Shown here: one piece after another, positions 6,819 through 14,613 of the stretch | Position numbering within the stretch: the stretch's first letter is position 1 | How the letters are laid out: each line of letters starts with the position of its first letter | Assembly (NCBI GenBank): GCA_017467705.1 | Contig: JAFUSC010000100.1 | Span: forward strand, 1-38,669 | Length of the DNA: 38,669 nt | Source: Prevotella sp. | GTDB taxonomy: Bacteria; Bacteroidota; Bacteroidia; Bacteroidales; Bacteroidaceae | Direction of reading: 5' to 3' | Made by a program: the position numbers and the translations under genes | The notes under the pieces: generated by a model | Database searches by the model: none | Told to the model about the DNA's origin: nothing | Seen by the model: the letters and a program-made list of their open reading frames with translations, nothing else

Positions 6819-8555
6819 TCAGTTTGCGTAAGTGATTTCAATGGTCTGTGCGCGCAGCTGCACACCGCCCTTGGCCTCGGTGTTGTCGTTGACAATGGTC
6901 AGCGTGTTGCCGCTGGCTGTGCCGTAGAGCATCGAGTTGCCCACGTAGTCAGTGCCGCTGTACGAGTCGCACGTGATGACCACCTTGGCGATGGGCTTGC
7001 TGGCTCCCGTGATGGCAATGGTGTTCTTGGCATAGATGCGCACACCCTTGGTGTTGGCGTAGTAGGCCGGTGCCGTCGTGCCGTCACCCTTTGCGAAGGT
7101 GATGGTGGTGCCGTCGCTGAGCGTTGCCGTGGTGACGGCAGCCTTGTCTTCCCAGCCCTGCTCGTTCAGGTCGGCAGTGATGGTGGTGCCTGAAGCCGTC
7201 ACGTCGTTGTTGACCAGTGTCAGCACGGTGCCGTTCACGTTGACCGTCACGTTGGAGTCGCCGGTCGGGGTGTCGGGTGTGTCAGGCTCGTCAGGCGTGT
7301 CGTTGCCGCCCTCACCGTTGATGGAGAGCAGCTTGCTGCCGGTGGTGAACTCGAGCGTAGTGCCACTGAAGTTGACCACGGTGCCTGATACCACCACGAG
7401 GTCGCCCTCCTTGATGACCGTTGCACCGGCGGCATTGAACTTCTGGCCGTTCAAGCCGTAGCCGCGATACACTTCCAGTGCATTGACGTCGCCGTCCTTG
7501 TCGTCAGAGATGTAATAGGTGGCATTGCCGTAAGTGCCTGACGTGTCAATGTCGTCAATCTTCGACACGTAGCCCTTTACCACCATCTCAATGCCGGCAT
7601 CGTCGGCTGACAGCGTGGAAGCCTTCTGTATGGCTGCCGTCACGTTGTAGGGGTCAGTAGCCGTTCCGCTGCCGGCGGGGTCAACGGTCGGTACGTCCTC
7701 GGGAACGTAGGTCGAGGTCTGCACATCGCTCACCTGACGCAGCAGAATCTGCCACGTGTTGTTATAGCGTGTGGCAATACCCGTCACGTCCACATAGCCC
7801 TCGGGCATGATGGCGTTGGCAAAGTCGCTGTAGGTGCTGGTGCGCAGCACGAGCGTGCGGTTGCTGATGCCCTCGAACGAGCGGTTGGCACAGTTGGCCG
7901 TCAGCGAGACGCTGCCGTCGGTAGGAGCATACACGGCTTTGCCGTTGGCTTCCTGTATCTTGACGTGGCGCAGCGTGATGAGCTTGCCGGCGTCCTTGCT
8001 GAAGTCGAGCTTGTTGATATTGGTCACTTCGAGCGGCGTCACCTGATTGCCGGAGCTGAGAATCTTGAAGTGGTTGTTCCATGTGGCGCGGCTCATGCGG
8101 CTGACGTAGGTGCTGCCGCTGGCGCTGGTGTAGAGCGTACCAATCTCAGCCTGCATGCCATAACCGCCGATGTAGAGGCCCTGAAGCTCAATGAGAATCT
8201 CCTGACCTACGGGCAGATAACCGTACAGACCGCCCTGGGCGATGCATACGAGGATGGCGCCCGACTCGTCTTGCAGGGCTATTTCATTGTAGATGTTGCC
8301 CTCGATGTCGTTGCCCGTCACGATACCCTTGATCTGGATGGACTTCGTCACCTGCTCGTAAGCGCCGCCCTCAATGACTGAGGCGTACTGGCTCTTCAGC
8401 TGAGCTATGGTGATGACGTTCGTCTCCGTCAGGTACTGGTTGCCAAACACGTTCTGTGTCTCCTCGGTTACCGGATTGCTCCAGTCCCCATCCATGCACG
8501 AGCTCAGTCCAAGCGTGCATGCCAATGCAAAGAGAATATACTTAATCTGTTTCAT
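6819..8555 (-). CDS. DUF5689 / DUF6359 surface lipoprotein
   Basis: The 578-residue product has a lipoprotein signal ending GLSSC (Cys20). Residues about 42-280 match DUF5689, an OB-fold family usually encoded beside TonB-dependent receptors in Bacteroidota (IKGIVTGNDIEGN, then AGKLITLRHVKIQEANGK). Residues about 290-420 are a DUF6359-type module closely similar to that in the next gene (NAAGATVIK, GDLVVVSG, LEFTTGS). A DTPDEPDTPDTPTGD linker leads to a beta-rich C-terminal domain (about 440-578) that I do not recognise. It starts 13 bases after the receptor gene, so the two are surely co-transcribed. It probably acts as a ligand-binding partner on the receptor. Confidence 0.82.
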   Translation of the reverse strand: MKQIKYILFALACTLGLSSCMDGDWSNPVTEETQNVFGNQYLTETNVITIAQLKSQYASVIEGGAYEQVTKSIQIKGIVTGNDIEGNIYNEIALQDESGAILVCIAQGGLYGYLPVGQEILIELQGLYIGGYGMQAEIGTLYTSASGSTYVSRMSRATWNNHFKILSSGNQVTPLEVTNINKLDFSKDAGKLITLRHVKIQEANGKAVYAPTDGSVSLTANCANRSFEGISNRTLVLRTSTYSDFANAIMPEGYVDVTGIATRYNNTWQILLRQVSDVQTSTYVPEDVPTVDPAGSGTATDPYNVTAAIQKASTLSADDAGIEMVVKGYVSKIDDIDTSGTYGNATYYISDDKDGDVNALEVYRGYGLNGQKFNAAGATVIKEGDLVVVSGTVVNFSGTTLEFTTGSKLLSINGEGGNDTPDEPDTPDTPTGDSNVTVNVNGTVLTLVNNDVTASGTTITADLNEQGWEDKAAVTTATLSDGTTITFAKGDGTTAPAYYANTKGVRIYAKNTIAITGASKPIAKVVITCDSYSGTDYVGNSMLYGTASGNTLTIVNDNTEAKGGVQLRAQTIEITYAN

Positions 8556-8568
8556 TGTTGTTGACGTT

Positions 8569-11121
8569 TTAGAATCTGTAAGTGATGTTCAGCATACCAT
8601 TGATACCGTAAGCGTAGTATTTCTTCGGGTTGAGAGAGAACTTGTACGCGCGTACATTATTCATAGTACCGTCGTCCTTCACGGTGTAGTCGCTGCGGCT
8701 CTGCTCGTAGCCACCCGTCACGATGTGGGTGTTGTTGAGCAGGTTGGTCAGCATCAGGTTGATGCTGAGCATGCGACCGTGGCGCAGACGCAGGCTCTTG
8801 CCGATGGATGCGTCGAGCATGAAGCCGCCGTTGCCGCGAGCCTGATCGGGAACGATGAAGTTACCCTCGTTGTCGACGCTGCTCATCGTGGTGAGCGTGC
8901 TCTGATAACGATAGCTGGGTGAGTAGCTGAGGTAGATGCGCTGGTAGTAGTTGCCGTTCAGGTCGATGTACCAACCGTTGGAGTGGTAGCTCAGACCGAG
9001 GCTGTAGGCTGACAGCGGAGTGCCTGCCTCGCGCATGCCCTTGTTCATGACGATGTCCTTGTGGTAGGTGCTCTTCGTCGAGTTCATGTAGATGACGTCA
9101 GCGTTGTTCGTGTTCTTGGCTTCACTGATGGTACCGATGGCCTTCAGGTCGAGCACGTCGAGCAGCTTGAACTTTGCGCCCAGCTCCACGCCGTAGTAGG
9201 CTTTGCTGATGTTGGTCAGTGAGACGTATGAGAACGAGTTGATGTCGTCGAAGTAGAAGTTCTGCCACTCCGTGCCCTTAGCCACTGAGCTGTAGTAACC
9301 GCTCAGGTTGGCCTTCAACCATGAGTTCTGGTAGTTGTAGCCCACCTCAGCGCTGAACACGCGCTCGTTCTTGAGGTTGTTCACGAAGTCGTTGGTGATT
9401 TCGGGCGACACGAAGGCTGCCTGAGCCTGCGGTGCGCGCCATTCGTAACCTAAGCCGAGTGAGATGGTGTTGCCGGCGCCCAGGTTATAGGTCAGTCCGC
9501 CCTTGGCACCTCCGTCGAGGAAGTGGGCCGTTCCGCCCTTGCCGTAGGAGTTCGTGGCTGCCATACCGTTCTTCATCAAACCCTCGCGCTGCATCTGCGT
9601 GCCGCCGATGCGGGCTGCGATGAACGTGTGCAGGCGGCCCTTGCTGTAACGGTAGTTTGCCCAGTAAGCGGCCTTGCTGACGAAGATGTTGTAGTTGTAA
9701 CGGAACTTGTCACCCTCGCGGACAATGGCGTTGGGGTTGTTCATGTCGTACTGCACCTGATCCTGCAGCGCTGAGTAGGTGCCCAGTGCGTAGGTGTTGA
9801 TGTTGTGGAACATGTCTGCACCGAGCAGGTCTTCCATCGTGGCGTAGTGCATGCCCTTGTTGGTGGCAAGCTGCAAGCCCATGTTCAGCGTAGAGTTCTT
9901 GGTGAGGTCGGTGCGCAGCGTTGATGCCAGTGTCAGGTTGAGGTTGTTGATGTTCTTGGCCTCAATGAAGTACATGGCGTCGGTGCCCTGTGCGCTGGCC
10001 TGCTGGTTAGCGTAGTACAGACGGTCGAAGTTAATCTGGCGTGCTTCTTTCGAGCCCATCAGGTAAGTGCGTGCCGTGTAGAAGTCCAGATAGCCCTGAT
10101 GCGTGCGGTTGCGCGTGTCGGTGGCATCCCAGACGTCGAAGTAGCTTGACGGCAGGTTCTTCCAGTAGTCCGGCTGCGGGTTGTCGGCGTTGTTGTAGTT
10201 CAGTCGCGTGCCCTTATACATGCTGTACTTGCCGAAGAGCGTCGTGGTGAGCTTCGTGTCTTTGTTGATCTTCCAGTCCCATGTCAGCATGACTGAGGGC
10301 GAGAAGTCATTGACCACGCGCGAATTGCGCACCTTGCCGTTCTGGTAGCCCCAGTAGGGGTTGTAGTAGTTGTTGTTGGCGAGCCAGTAGCTCTCGTCGG
10401 TTGCGGCACCTTGGGTGGAGCGCTCGGTGGGGTTACCCCACGTGACGAGTGACAAGGAGTGCTTGTCGTTAAACACTTTCTCGACGCCGAAGAAGTAGGA
10501 GAGGGAGTTGTAGAACGTTCCCTCAACGTAACCACGGTTAGCCCAACGGTACGACAGACTGGCCGTGAACGCCCAACCGTCGGCATTGAGTCCGGAGTTG
10601 TAGGTATACATGCCGCGCAGCGTGTAGTTGCGGTTGGCGGCACTGACCGTGGCCCGGTGTCCGGCGGCGAAGTGGGTGGGACGGAAATCGTAGTTGTTCG
10701 AACCGCCCATGGCCGTCATGGAGAAGTTGTTGACTTCAAAAGGCAATGAGTTCTCCACACCGCGTGTCTGGTTGTTCAGACCGCCAATGAGCGAGAAACG
10801 GAACTGGCCCGACTCCATGTCGTTCATCGGCGCACCGTTGATATACATCTCATTGTACTTTTGGTTAAAAGCACGATACCTGAAGCGCACGGGACTGAAC
10901 AGGAAACCTACGCTGTTGGCATAGGTGTTGTTGTTCGAGGAGATGATGGTGACGTTCTGCGTCATGTCGTCGTCCTCGCCCAGCTGAGCTTCGGTGAAGG
11001 TGAAAGCCTGTTCGTCCTGCAGTCCGGTGTTCTCAGGCGTTGTCGGTGTGTCGACAACCTGAGCTGATGCGGATGAGGCGATGCACAAGGCCATCACAAC
11101 AAGTTTCAGCTTTTTCTGCAT
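8569..11121 (-). CDS. TonB-dependent receptor-like outer-membrane protein
   Basis: The 850-residue product has a Sec signal (ending ASSASAQ) and a plug-like segment with YNEMYINGAPMND, then a long beta-barrel rich in aromatic/Asn strands ending in LNITYRF, the terminal-Phe signal for BAM insertion. The 80-100-residue carboxypeptidase-regulatory-like domain at the start of SusC proteins is missing, as in the DUF5689-associated receptor type. It heads a minus-strand operon with two OB-fold lipoproteins. Divergent genes encode a secreted phosphodiesterase-type enzyme, a DNA glycosylase and uridine kinase. Transport of a nucleic-acid-derived substrate is therefore suggested by context only; the protein itself shows nothing substrate-specific. 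Confidence 0.85.
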   Translation of the reverse strand: MQKKLKLVVMALCIASSASAQVVDTPTTPENTGLQDEQAFTFTEAQLGEDDDMTQNVTIISSNNNTYANSVGFLFSPVRFRYRAFNQKYNEMYINGAPMNDMESGQFRFSLIGGLNNQTRGVENSLPFEVNNFSMTAMGGSNNYDFRPTHFAAGHRATVSAANRNYTLRGMYTYNSGLNADGWAFTASLSYRWANRGYVEGTFYNSLSYFFGVEKVFNDKHSLSLVTWGNPTERSTQGAATDESYWLANNNYYNPYWGYQNGKVRNSRVVNDFSPSVMLTWDWKINKDTKLTTTLFGKYSMYKGTRLNYNNADNPQPDYWKNLPSSYFDVWDATDTRNRTHQGYLDFYTARTYLMGSKEARQINFDRLYYANQQASAQGTDAMYFIEAKNINNLNLTLASTLRTDLTKNSTLNMGLQLATNKGMHYATMEDLLGADMFHNINTYALGTYSALQDQVQYDMNNPNAIVREGDKFRYNYNIFVSKAAYWANYRYSKGRLHTFIAARIGGTQMQREGLMKNGMAATNSYGKGGTAHFLDGGAKGGLTYNLGAGNTISLGLGYEWRAPQAQAAFVSPEITNDFVNNLKNERVFSAEVGYNYQNSWLKANLSGYYSSVAKGTEWQNFYFDDINSFSYVSLTNISKAYYGVELGAKFKLLDVLDLKAIGTISEAKNTNNADVIYMNSTKSTYHKDIVMNKGMREAGTPLSAYSLGLSYHSNGWYIDLNGNYYQRIYLSYSPSYRYQSTLTTMSSVDNEGNFIVPDQARGNGGFMLDASIGKSLRLRHGRMLSINLMLTNLLNNTHIVTGGYEQSRSDYTVKDDGTMNNVRAYKFSLNPKKYYAYGINGMLNITYRF

Positions 11122-11157
11122 AGATTAGTAATTTAAATGTTAATACATAATTTGATG

Positions 11158-11165
11158 CAAAGTTA
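11158..11165 (-). promoter_or_regulatory. -7 element of the receptor operon
   Basis: The minus strand reads TAACTTTG 37 bases upstream of the receptor ATG. No clear -33 TTTG sits at the usual distance. It lies in the 199-base intergenic region shared with the divergent promoter at 11291, so the two operons could be co-regulated. Confidence 0.6.
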
Positions 11166-11290
11166 AACAAATATTATGAAATAAACGATTTTTGTTTTCT
11201 CTTTTTTTCGAAAAATGTCATAATTTCTCTTATTTGGCCTTTTTCTTGAAAAAAAATGGTGATTTCGCGCGTTAAATCGAAAAATTGCAT

Positions 11291-11298
11291 TATCTTTG
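11291..11298 (+). promoter_or_regulatory. -7 element for the exonuclease/glycosylase/uridine kinase genes
   Basis: TATCTTTG matches TAnnTTTG exactly and lies 23 bases before the chosen ATG at 11321. This supports that start over the upstream in-frame ATG at 11285, which would lie before the promoter. A -33 element is not obvious. Confidence 0.6.
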
Positions 11299-11320
11299 TG
11301 GCATAAAAACCAGGAACTAT

Positions 11321-12373
11321 ATGAAAAAACTATTCACTTTTATCGCGCTGATGTTGCTGCTCAGCACCGGCACGGCGCAAGCACAAGAACGGAAATTCTC
11401 GGTCTATGCCGTCGGTTTCTACAATCTCGAGAACCTTTTTGACACCTGTCACGATGTCGGTCACAATGACTATGAGTATCTGCCCAATGGCGCTAACCAG
11501 TGGACGCCGCTCAAGTATGAGCACAAGCTGCGCAACATGGCGCGCGTGCTCAGTGAAATGGGCACCGACAAGCTGCCCTCTTCAATCGGCTGCGCCTTCA
11601 TCGGTGTGTCGGAGGTGGAAAACGCCAAGTGTCTTGCCGACCTCTGTGCCCAGCCCCCATTGGCAGCGCGTAACATGCAGTTCTGCCACATCGAGGGTCC
11701 CGACCAGCGTGGCGTTGACTGCGCACTGCTTTACAATCCGAAGCTCTTCACCGTGCGCGACGTGAAGCTTGTACCTTATATATATGTATTACCCGAGGAC
11801 AGCATGCGGGCCACGCGCGGTTTCCTGACCGTCAGCGGCACCTTGGCCGGCGAGCATGTGGCCGTCATCGTCAATCACCTGCCCAGCCGTTTTGCCGGTT
11901 CGTTCTATCGTGAGGAAGGCGGCCGCCAGATCAAGCTGGTGAAGGACTCGTTGCAGCGGGAAGACCCGAACGTCAAGATATTCATCATGGGTGACATGAA
12001 CGACGACCCGCAGGACCGCTCCATGGCTGTGGAGCTGGGTGCACGCCGCGAAATCAGCGACGTGGAAGACGGCGGACTGTGGAACCCGTGGTGGAACGTA
12101 CTGGCCAGCGGCACGGGTACGCTGATGTATCAGGGTGCCTGGAACCTGTTTGACCAGATCATCATCTCAGAGAATCTGCTCAACCGCAGCGGTCGCAAGG
12201 ACTATTCGACGCTGAAGTATCTCAATCATCAGGTGTTCCGTCGTGACTATCTGTTCCAGCAGGAAGGCAAGTATAAGGGCAACACCCTTCGCACGCATGC
12301 CGGTGGCCAGTGGCTCGACGGCTACAGCGACCACCTGCCCACGGTTGTCTATCTTGTGAAAGAACAAAAGTAA
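11321..12373 (+). CDS. Secreted endonuclease/exonuclease/phosphatase family protein
   Basis: A 350-residue EEP-superfamily phosphodiesterase (DNase I/exonuclease III fold). The N-terminus is a Sec signal with cleavage after GTAQA, so it is periplasmic or outside the cell. Family residues are visible in order: the Asn of FYNLENLFD, the metal-binding Glu of VSEVEN, GVDCALLY, the His of NHLPSR, GDMNDDP and the terminal SDHLP. The ATG at 11321 is preferred because it begins the signal peptide and follows the promoter. The DNA glycosylase gene starts five bases after the stop, indicating an operon. In Bacteroidota such enzymes often accompany DUF5689/TonB receptor pairs. Its substrate may be nucleic acid, but EEP enzymes also cleave phospholipids and inositol phosphates. 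Confidence 0.86.
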   Translation: MKKLFTFIALMLLLSTGTAQAQERKFSVYAVGFYNLENLFDTCHDVGHNDYEYLPNGANQWTPLKYEHKLRNMARVLSEMGTDKLPSSIGCAFIGVSEVENAKCLADLCAQPPLAARNMQFCHIEGPDQRGVDCALLYNPKLFTVRDVKLVPYIYVLPEDSMRATRGFLTVSGTLAGEHVAVIVNHLPSRFAGSFYREEGGRQIKLVKDSLQREDPNVKIFIMGDMNDDPQDRSMAVELGARREISDVEDGGLWNPWWNVLASGTGTLMYQGAWNLFDQIIISENLLNRSGRKDYSTLKYLNHQVFRRDYLFQQEGKYKGNTLRTHAGGQWLDGYSDHLPTVVYLVKEQK

Positions 12374-12378
12374 TTTTT

Positions 12379-12954
12379 ATGGAATATCATCCGTTACAGC
12401 CATTTCTGCCTGAGGGAGCGCGCCTGCTGATGTTGGGCTCGTTCCCTCCGGCACGTAAACGCTGGTCAATGGAGTTCTTCTATCCTAACTTTACCAATGA
12501 CATGTGGCGAATCTTTGGCCTGTGCTTCTTCGATGACAAGATGCACTTCGTCGATGAGGCGGGCAAGACCTTCCGCCGTCCGGCCATAGAAGCCCTGCTT
12601 CGTCAGCACGGCATCGCGCTCTACGACACCGCCACGGCCGTACGCCGTACCACGGGCACTGCTGCCGACAAGGATCTGGAGGTGGTGGAGCCGACCGACT
12701 TGGAGGCATTGCTGCGCCGCTTGCCGCAGTGCGAGGCCGTGGTCACCACGGGGCAGAAAGCCACTGATGTGTTCTGTGCCCACTTTCAGCTGCAACAGCC
12801 GAAGGTGGGCTCTTTTGTTGTGTTCACGTTCGACGGACGCCCCATGCGGCTCTACCGCATGCCCTCGTCGTCGCGCGCCTATCCCTTGTCAGTTGAGCGC
12901 AAGGCTGAATACTATCGGCCCCTGTTCGACACGTTATTCAATCACAAATCGTAA
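12379..12954 (+). CDS. Uracil-DNA-glycosylase-superfamily protein (possibly hypoxanthine-DNA glycosylase)
   Basis: The 191-residue cytosolic protein carries a UDG-fold signature at its start: LMLGSFPP (residues 17-24), FFYPNFTNDMWR (33-44), then GIALYDTA and a late VVTTGQKA strand. The GSFP plus NDxWR pattern fits the single-domain hypoxanthine/uracil glycosylase branch that removes deaminated bases from DNA. The ATG at 12379 is chosen because an upstream start would overlap the preceding gene by 21 codons. No strong Shine-Dalgarno is present, which is common in this phylum. Five bases separate it from the gene before and 20 from uridine kinase, so all three are probably co-transcribed. Exact base specificity cannot be read from the sequence. 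Confidence 0.75.
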   Translation: MEYHPLQPFLPEGARLLMLGSFPPARKRWSMEFFYPNFTNDMWRIFGLCFFDDKMHFVDEAGKTFRRPAIEALLRQHGIALYDTATAVRRTTGTAADKDLEVVEPTDLEALLRRLPQCEAVVTTGQKATDVFCAHFQLQQPKVGSFVVFTFDGRPMRLYRMPSSSRAYPLSVERKAEYYRPLFDTLFNHKS

Positions 12955-12974
12955 ACTCGTAAATCAAAAAAGAG

Positions 12975-13589
12975 ATGTATATTATCGGTATTGCAGGCGG
13001 TACAGGTTCAGGCAAGACCACCGTCGTAAAGAAGATTGCCAAGGTGCTGCCCGCACATTGCGCAGCTGTCATTCCTCTTGACTCTTATTATAATGACACG
13101 ACGGGCATGACCGACGAGGAGCGCCGCCAGATTAACTTCGACCATCCCGATGCGTTCGACTGGAAGCTGCTGACCGAGCACATCAAGATGCTGAAGAACG
13201 GTCAGGCCGTGGAGCAGCCCACCTACAGCTACGTGCTCTCCAACCGTCTGCCCGAGACGGTGCATGTGGAGCCGAAGCCCGTCATCATCCTCGAAGGCAT
13301 CATGACCCTGCACTACAAGAAGCTGCGCGACATGATGGACCTGAAAATCTTTGTGGACACCGACAGCGACGTGCGCCTCATCCGCAACATCCGCCGCGAC
13401 GTGGTGGAGCGTGGCCGCACGGTTGACATGGTGCTCGAACGTTACGAGCGCGTGCTCAAGCCCATGCACGAACAGTTCATTGAACCGACGAAGAAGTTTG
13501 CCGACCTCATCATCCCTTGGGGCGGCGAGAACAAGAACGGCATCCATATCCTGAAGACCTACATCGAAGGCATCGTGACGGGGGTGTAG
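12975..13589 (+). CDS. udk: Uridine kinase
   Basis: The 204-residue product is a P-loop nucleoside kinase that phosphorylates uridine and cytidine to UMP and CMP. The Walker A is GGTGSGKT (residues 8-15). Further Udk features are the LDSYYND segment, the INFDHPDAFDW motif, YSYVLSNR, and EGIMTLHY, followed by the RDVVERGR lid region. Length is normal. It is the last gene of the plus-strand set with the secreted EEP enzyme and the glycosylase; salvage of uridine fits a locus that degrades external RNA, though udk is also a housekeeping gene. Confidence 0.95.
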   Translation: MYIIGIAGGTGSGKTTVVKKIAKVLPAHCAAVIPLDSYYNDTTGMTDEERRQINFDHPDAFDWKLLTEHIKMLKNGQAVEQPTYSYVLSNRLPETVHVEPKPVIILEGIMTLHYKKLRDMMDLKIFVDTDSDVRLIRNIRRDVVERGRTVDMVLERYERVLKPMHEQFIEPTKKFADLIIPWGGENKNGIHILKTYIEGIVTGV

Positions 13590-13592
13590 ATT

Positions 13593-13622
13593 TTGCTTTT
13601 TCGAAAAAAGTTCTTATCTTTG
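13593..13622 (+). promoter_or_regulatory. Promoter of the DUF3791/DUF3990 module
   Basis: TTG (13593-13595) and TATCTTTG (13615-13622) are 19 bases apart, a good -33/-7 pair. The expected transcript start is near 13628, about 20 bases before the first gene of the module. Confidence 0.75.
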
Positions 13623-13649
13623 TAACCGAATATTAATGATTGGGATTTT

Positions 13650-13880
13650 ATGGGTGATAGGGAATTGGATTATAAAATACAATACATAGTACTATGTGTC
13701 AGTGAGTTTGCCAGTCGCTACCATTTGACGAACAGACAAGCTTACGCATATCTAAACCGTTATGAAGGGCTGTCTTTTCTTGATGACTGTTATGAGGCAG
13801 AGCACACATTATCATTAGATGACGCTGTTGCTGATTTGACGGTTGTGTGTAAACGAAATGGAGGAGGACTTGGCGCATGA
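13650..13880 (+). CDS. DUF3791 small protein, putative antitoxin
   Basis: The 76-residue product resembles DUF3791: a helical protein with YIVLCVSEFASRYHLT, then QAYAYLNRYEGLSFLDDCYEAEHTLS, and an end in DLTVVCKRNG. The family is typically found directly upstream of DUF3990 genes. Here its stop overlaps the next start (ATGA at 13877-13880), indicating coupled translation. An antitoxin or partner role for the downstream ADP-ribosyltransferase-like protein is a reasonable inference from the pairing but is not shown by the protein. Confidence 0.75.
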   Translation: MGDRELDYKIQYIVLCVSEFASRYHLTNRQAYAYLNRYEGLSFLDDCYEAEHTLSLDDAVADLTVVCKRNGGGLGA

Positions 13881-14353
13881 GACTATATCACGGCACTAAT
13901 GTCGATTTCCAACAAATAGATATAAACCTGTGCAAGCCTAATAAGGACTTTGGCCGAGGTTTTTATTTGACGGACATTGAATCGCAAGCACAAGCTATGG
14001 CCGTCAGGCGGACGCGCTTAGTCGGTGAAGGTTCCCCCGTGGTGTTATCCTATGAGTTTGACGAGAAACTCCTGACAAATGGAAAACTCAAGGTGTTTCG
14101 TTTTGACAAACCGAATCGTGAGTGGGCTCTTTTTATCTTGAATAATCGCATGGCATCGGAAACAGGCTATCAGCATGACTATGACGTTGTCATTGGCCCT
14201 GTGGCCGATGATGGTGTTGTATTTCAACTTAATCTCTTTATGAATCATGCCATCAGCGAAGAGCAGTTAGTAGGACAGCTGACTTATCGTAAACTGAACA
14301 GGCAGTATTTCTTTGGAACAGAGTTCGCTATTTCACAACTTCACCGAATATGA
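13877..14353 (+). CDS. DUF3990 ADP-ribosyltransferase-like protein, putative toxin
   Basis: The 158-residue product begins MRLYHGTNVDF; the HGT at residues 5-7 and GRGFYLT at 26-32 are the NAD-binding motifs of the ART-fold DUF3990 family. Later family marks are REWALFILNNR (81-91), YDVVIGPVADD (102-112) and QYFFGTE (143-149), where Glu149 could serve as the catalytic acid. It overlaps the genes on both sides by four bases (ATGA), forming a tight three-gene unit with DUF3791 upstream and a 73-codon gene downstream. This fits a toxin-antitoxin or phage-defence module that modifies a cell target with ADP-ribose. The target is unknown. Confidence 0.78.
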   Translation: MRLYHGTNVDFQQIDINLCKPNKDFGRGFYLTDIESQAQAMAVRRTRLVGEGSPVVLSYEFDEKLLTNGKLKVFRFDKPNREWALFILNNRMASETGYQHDYDVVIGPVADDGVVFQLNLFMNHAISEEQLVGQLTYRKLNRQYFFGTEFAISQLHRI

Positions 14354-14571
14354 ATTTTGAAGCACGTCAATTGATAGACAATGTAGTAAAGGAAATAACC
14401 AAGCTGTTGATGCGCGACCGTGGTATGGCAATGCGCGAAGCACTTGACTTGGTTTATAATTCACAGTTTTATGAGAAGCTGGAAGACCTTGACACAGGGC
14501 TGTATTACCAAAGTCCGCTCTATAACTATGAGTTTTTGAAACACGAAATCATCTATGGAAAAATAGCTTGA
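14350..14571 (+). CDS. Third gene of the DUF3990 module, unknown function
   Basis: The 73-residue product is acidic and helical (MNFEARQLIDNVVKEITKLL, then MREALDLVYNSQFYEKL, DTGLYYQSPLYNYEFLKHEI). I do not recognise a named domain with certainty. Its ATG overlaps the stop of the DUF3990 gene by four bases, so it is co-translated. The size and place suggest a second antitoxin-like component or chaperone for the ART protein. It has no signal peptide or membrane segment. Confidence 0.65.
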   Translation: MNFEARQLIDNVVKEITKLLMRDRGMAMREALDLVYNSQFYEKLEDLDTGLYYQSPLYNYEFLKHEIIYGKIA

Positions 14572-14613
14572 CGTGGGGGCTAATCAGTTAATAACCAAAA
14601 TGGACAGTAAGAT

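Noticed and set aside
8407-8922. Plus-strand frame of 171 codons across the receptor and DUF5689 genes
   Set aside because: It spans the junction of two well-supported minus-strand genes and has no domain, signal or promoter.
13008-13547. Minus-strand frame of 179 codons inside udk
   Set aside because: It is a shadow of a clear uridine kinase gene with a Walker A motif.
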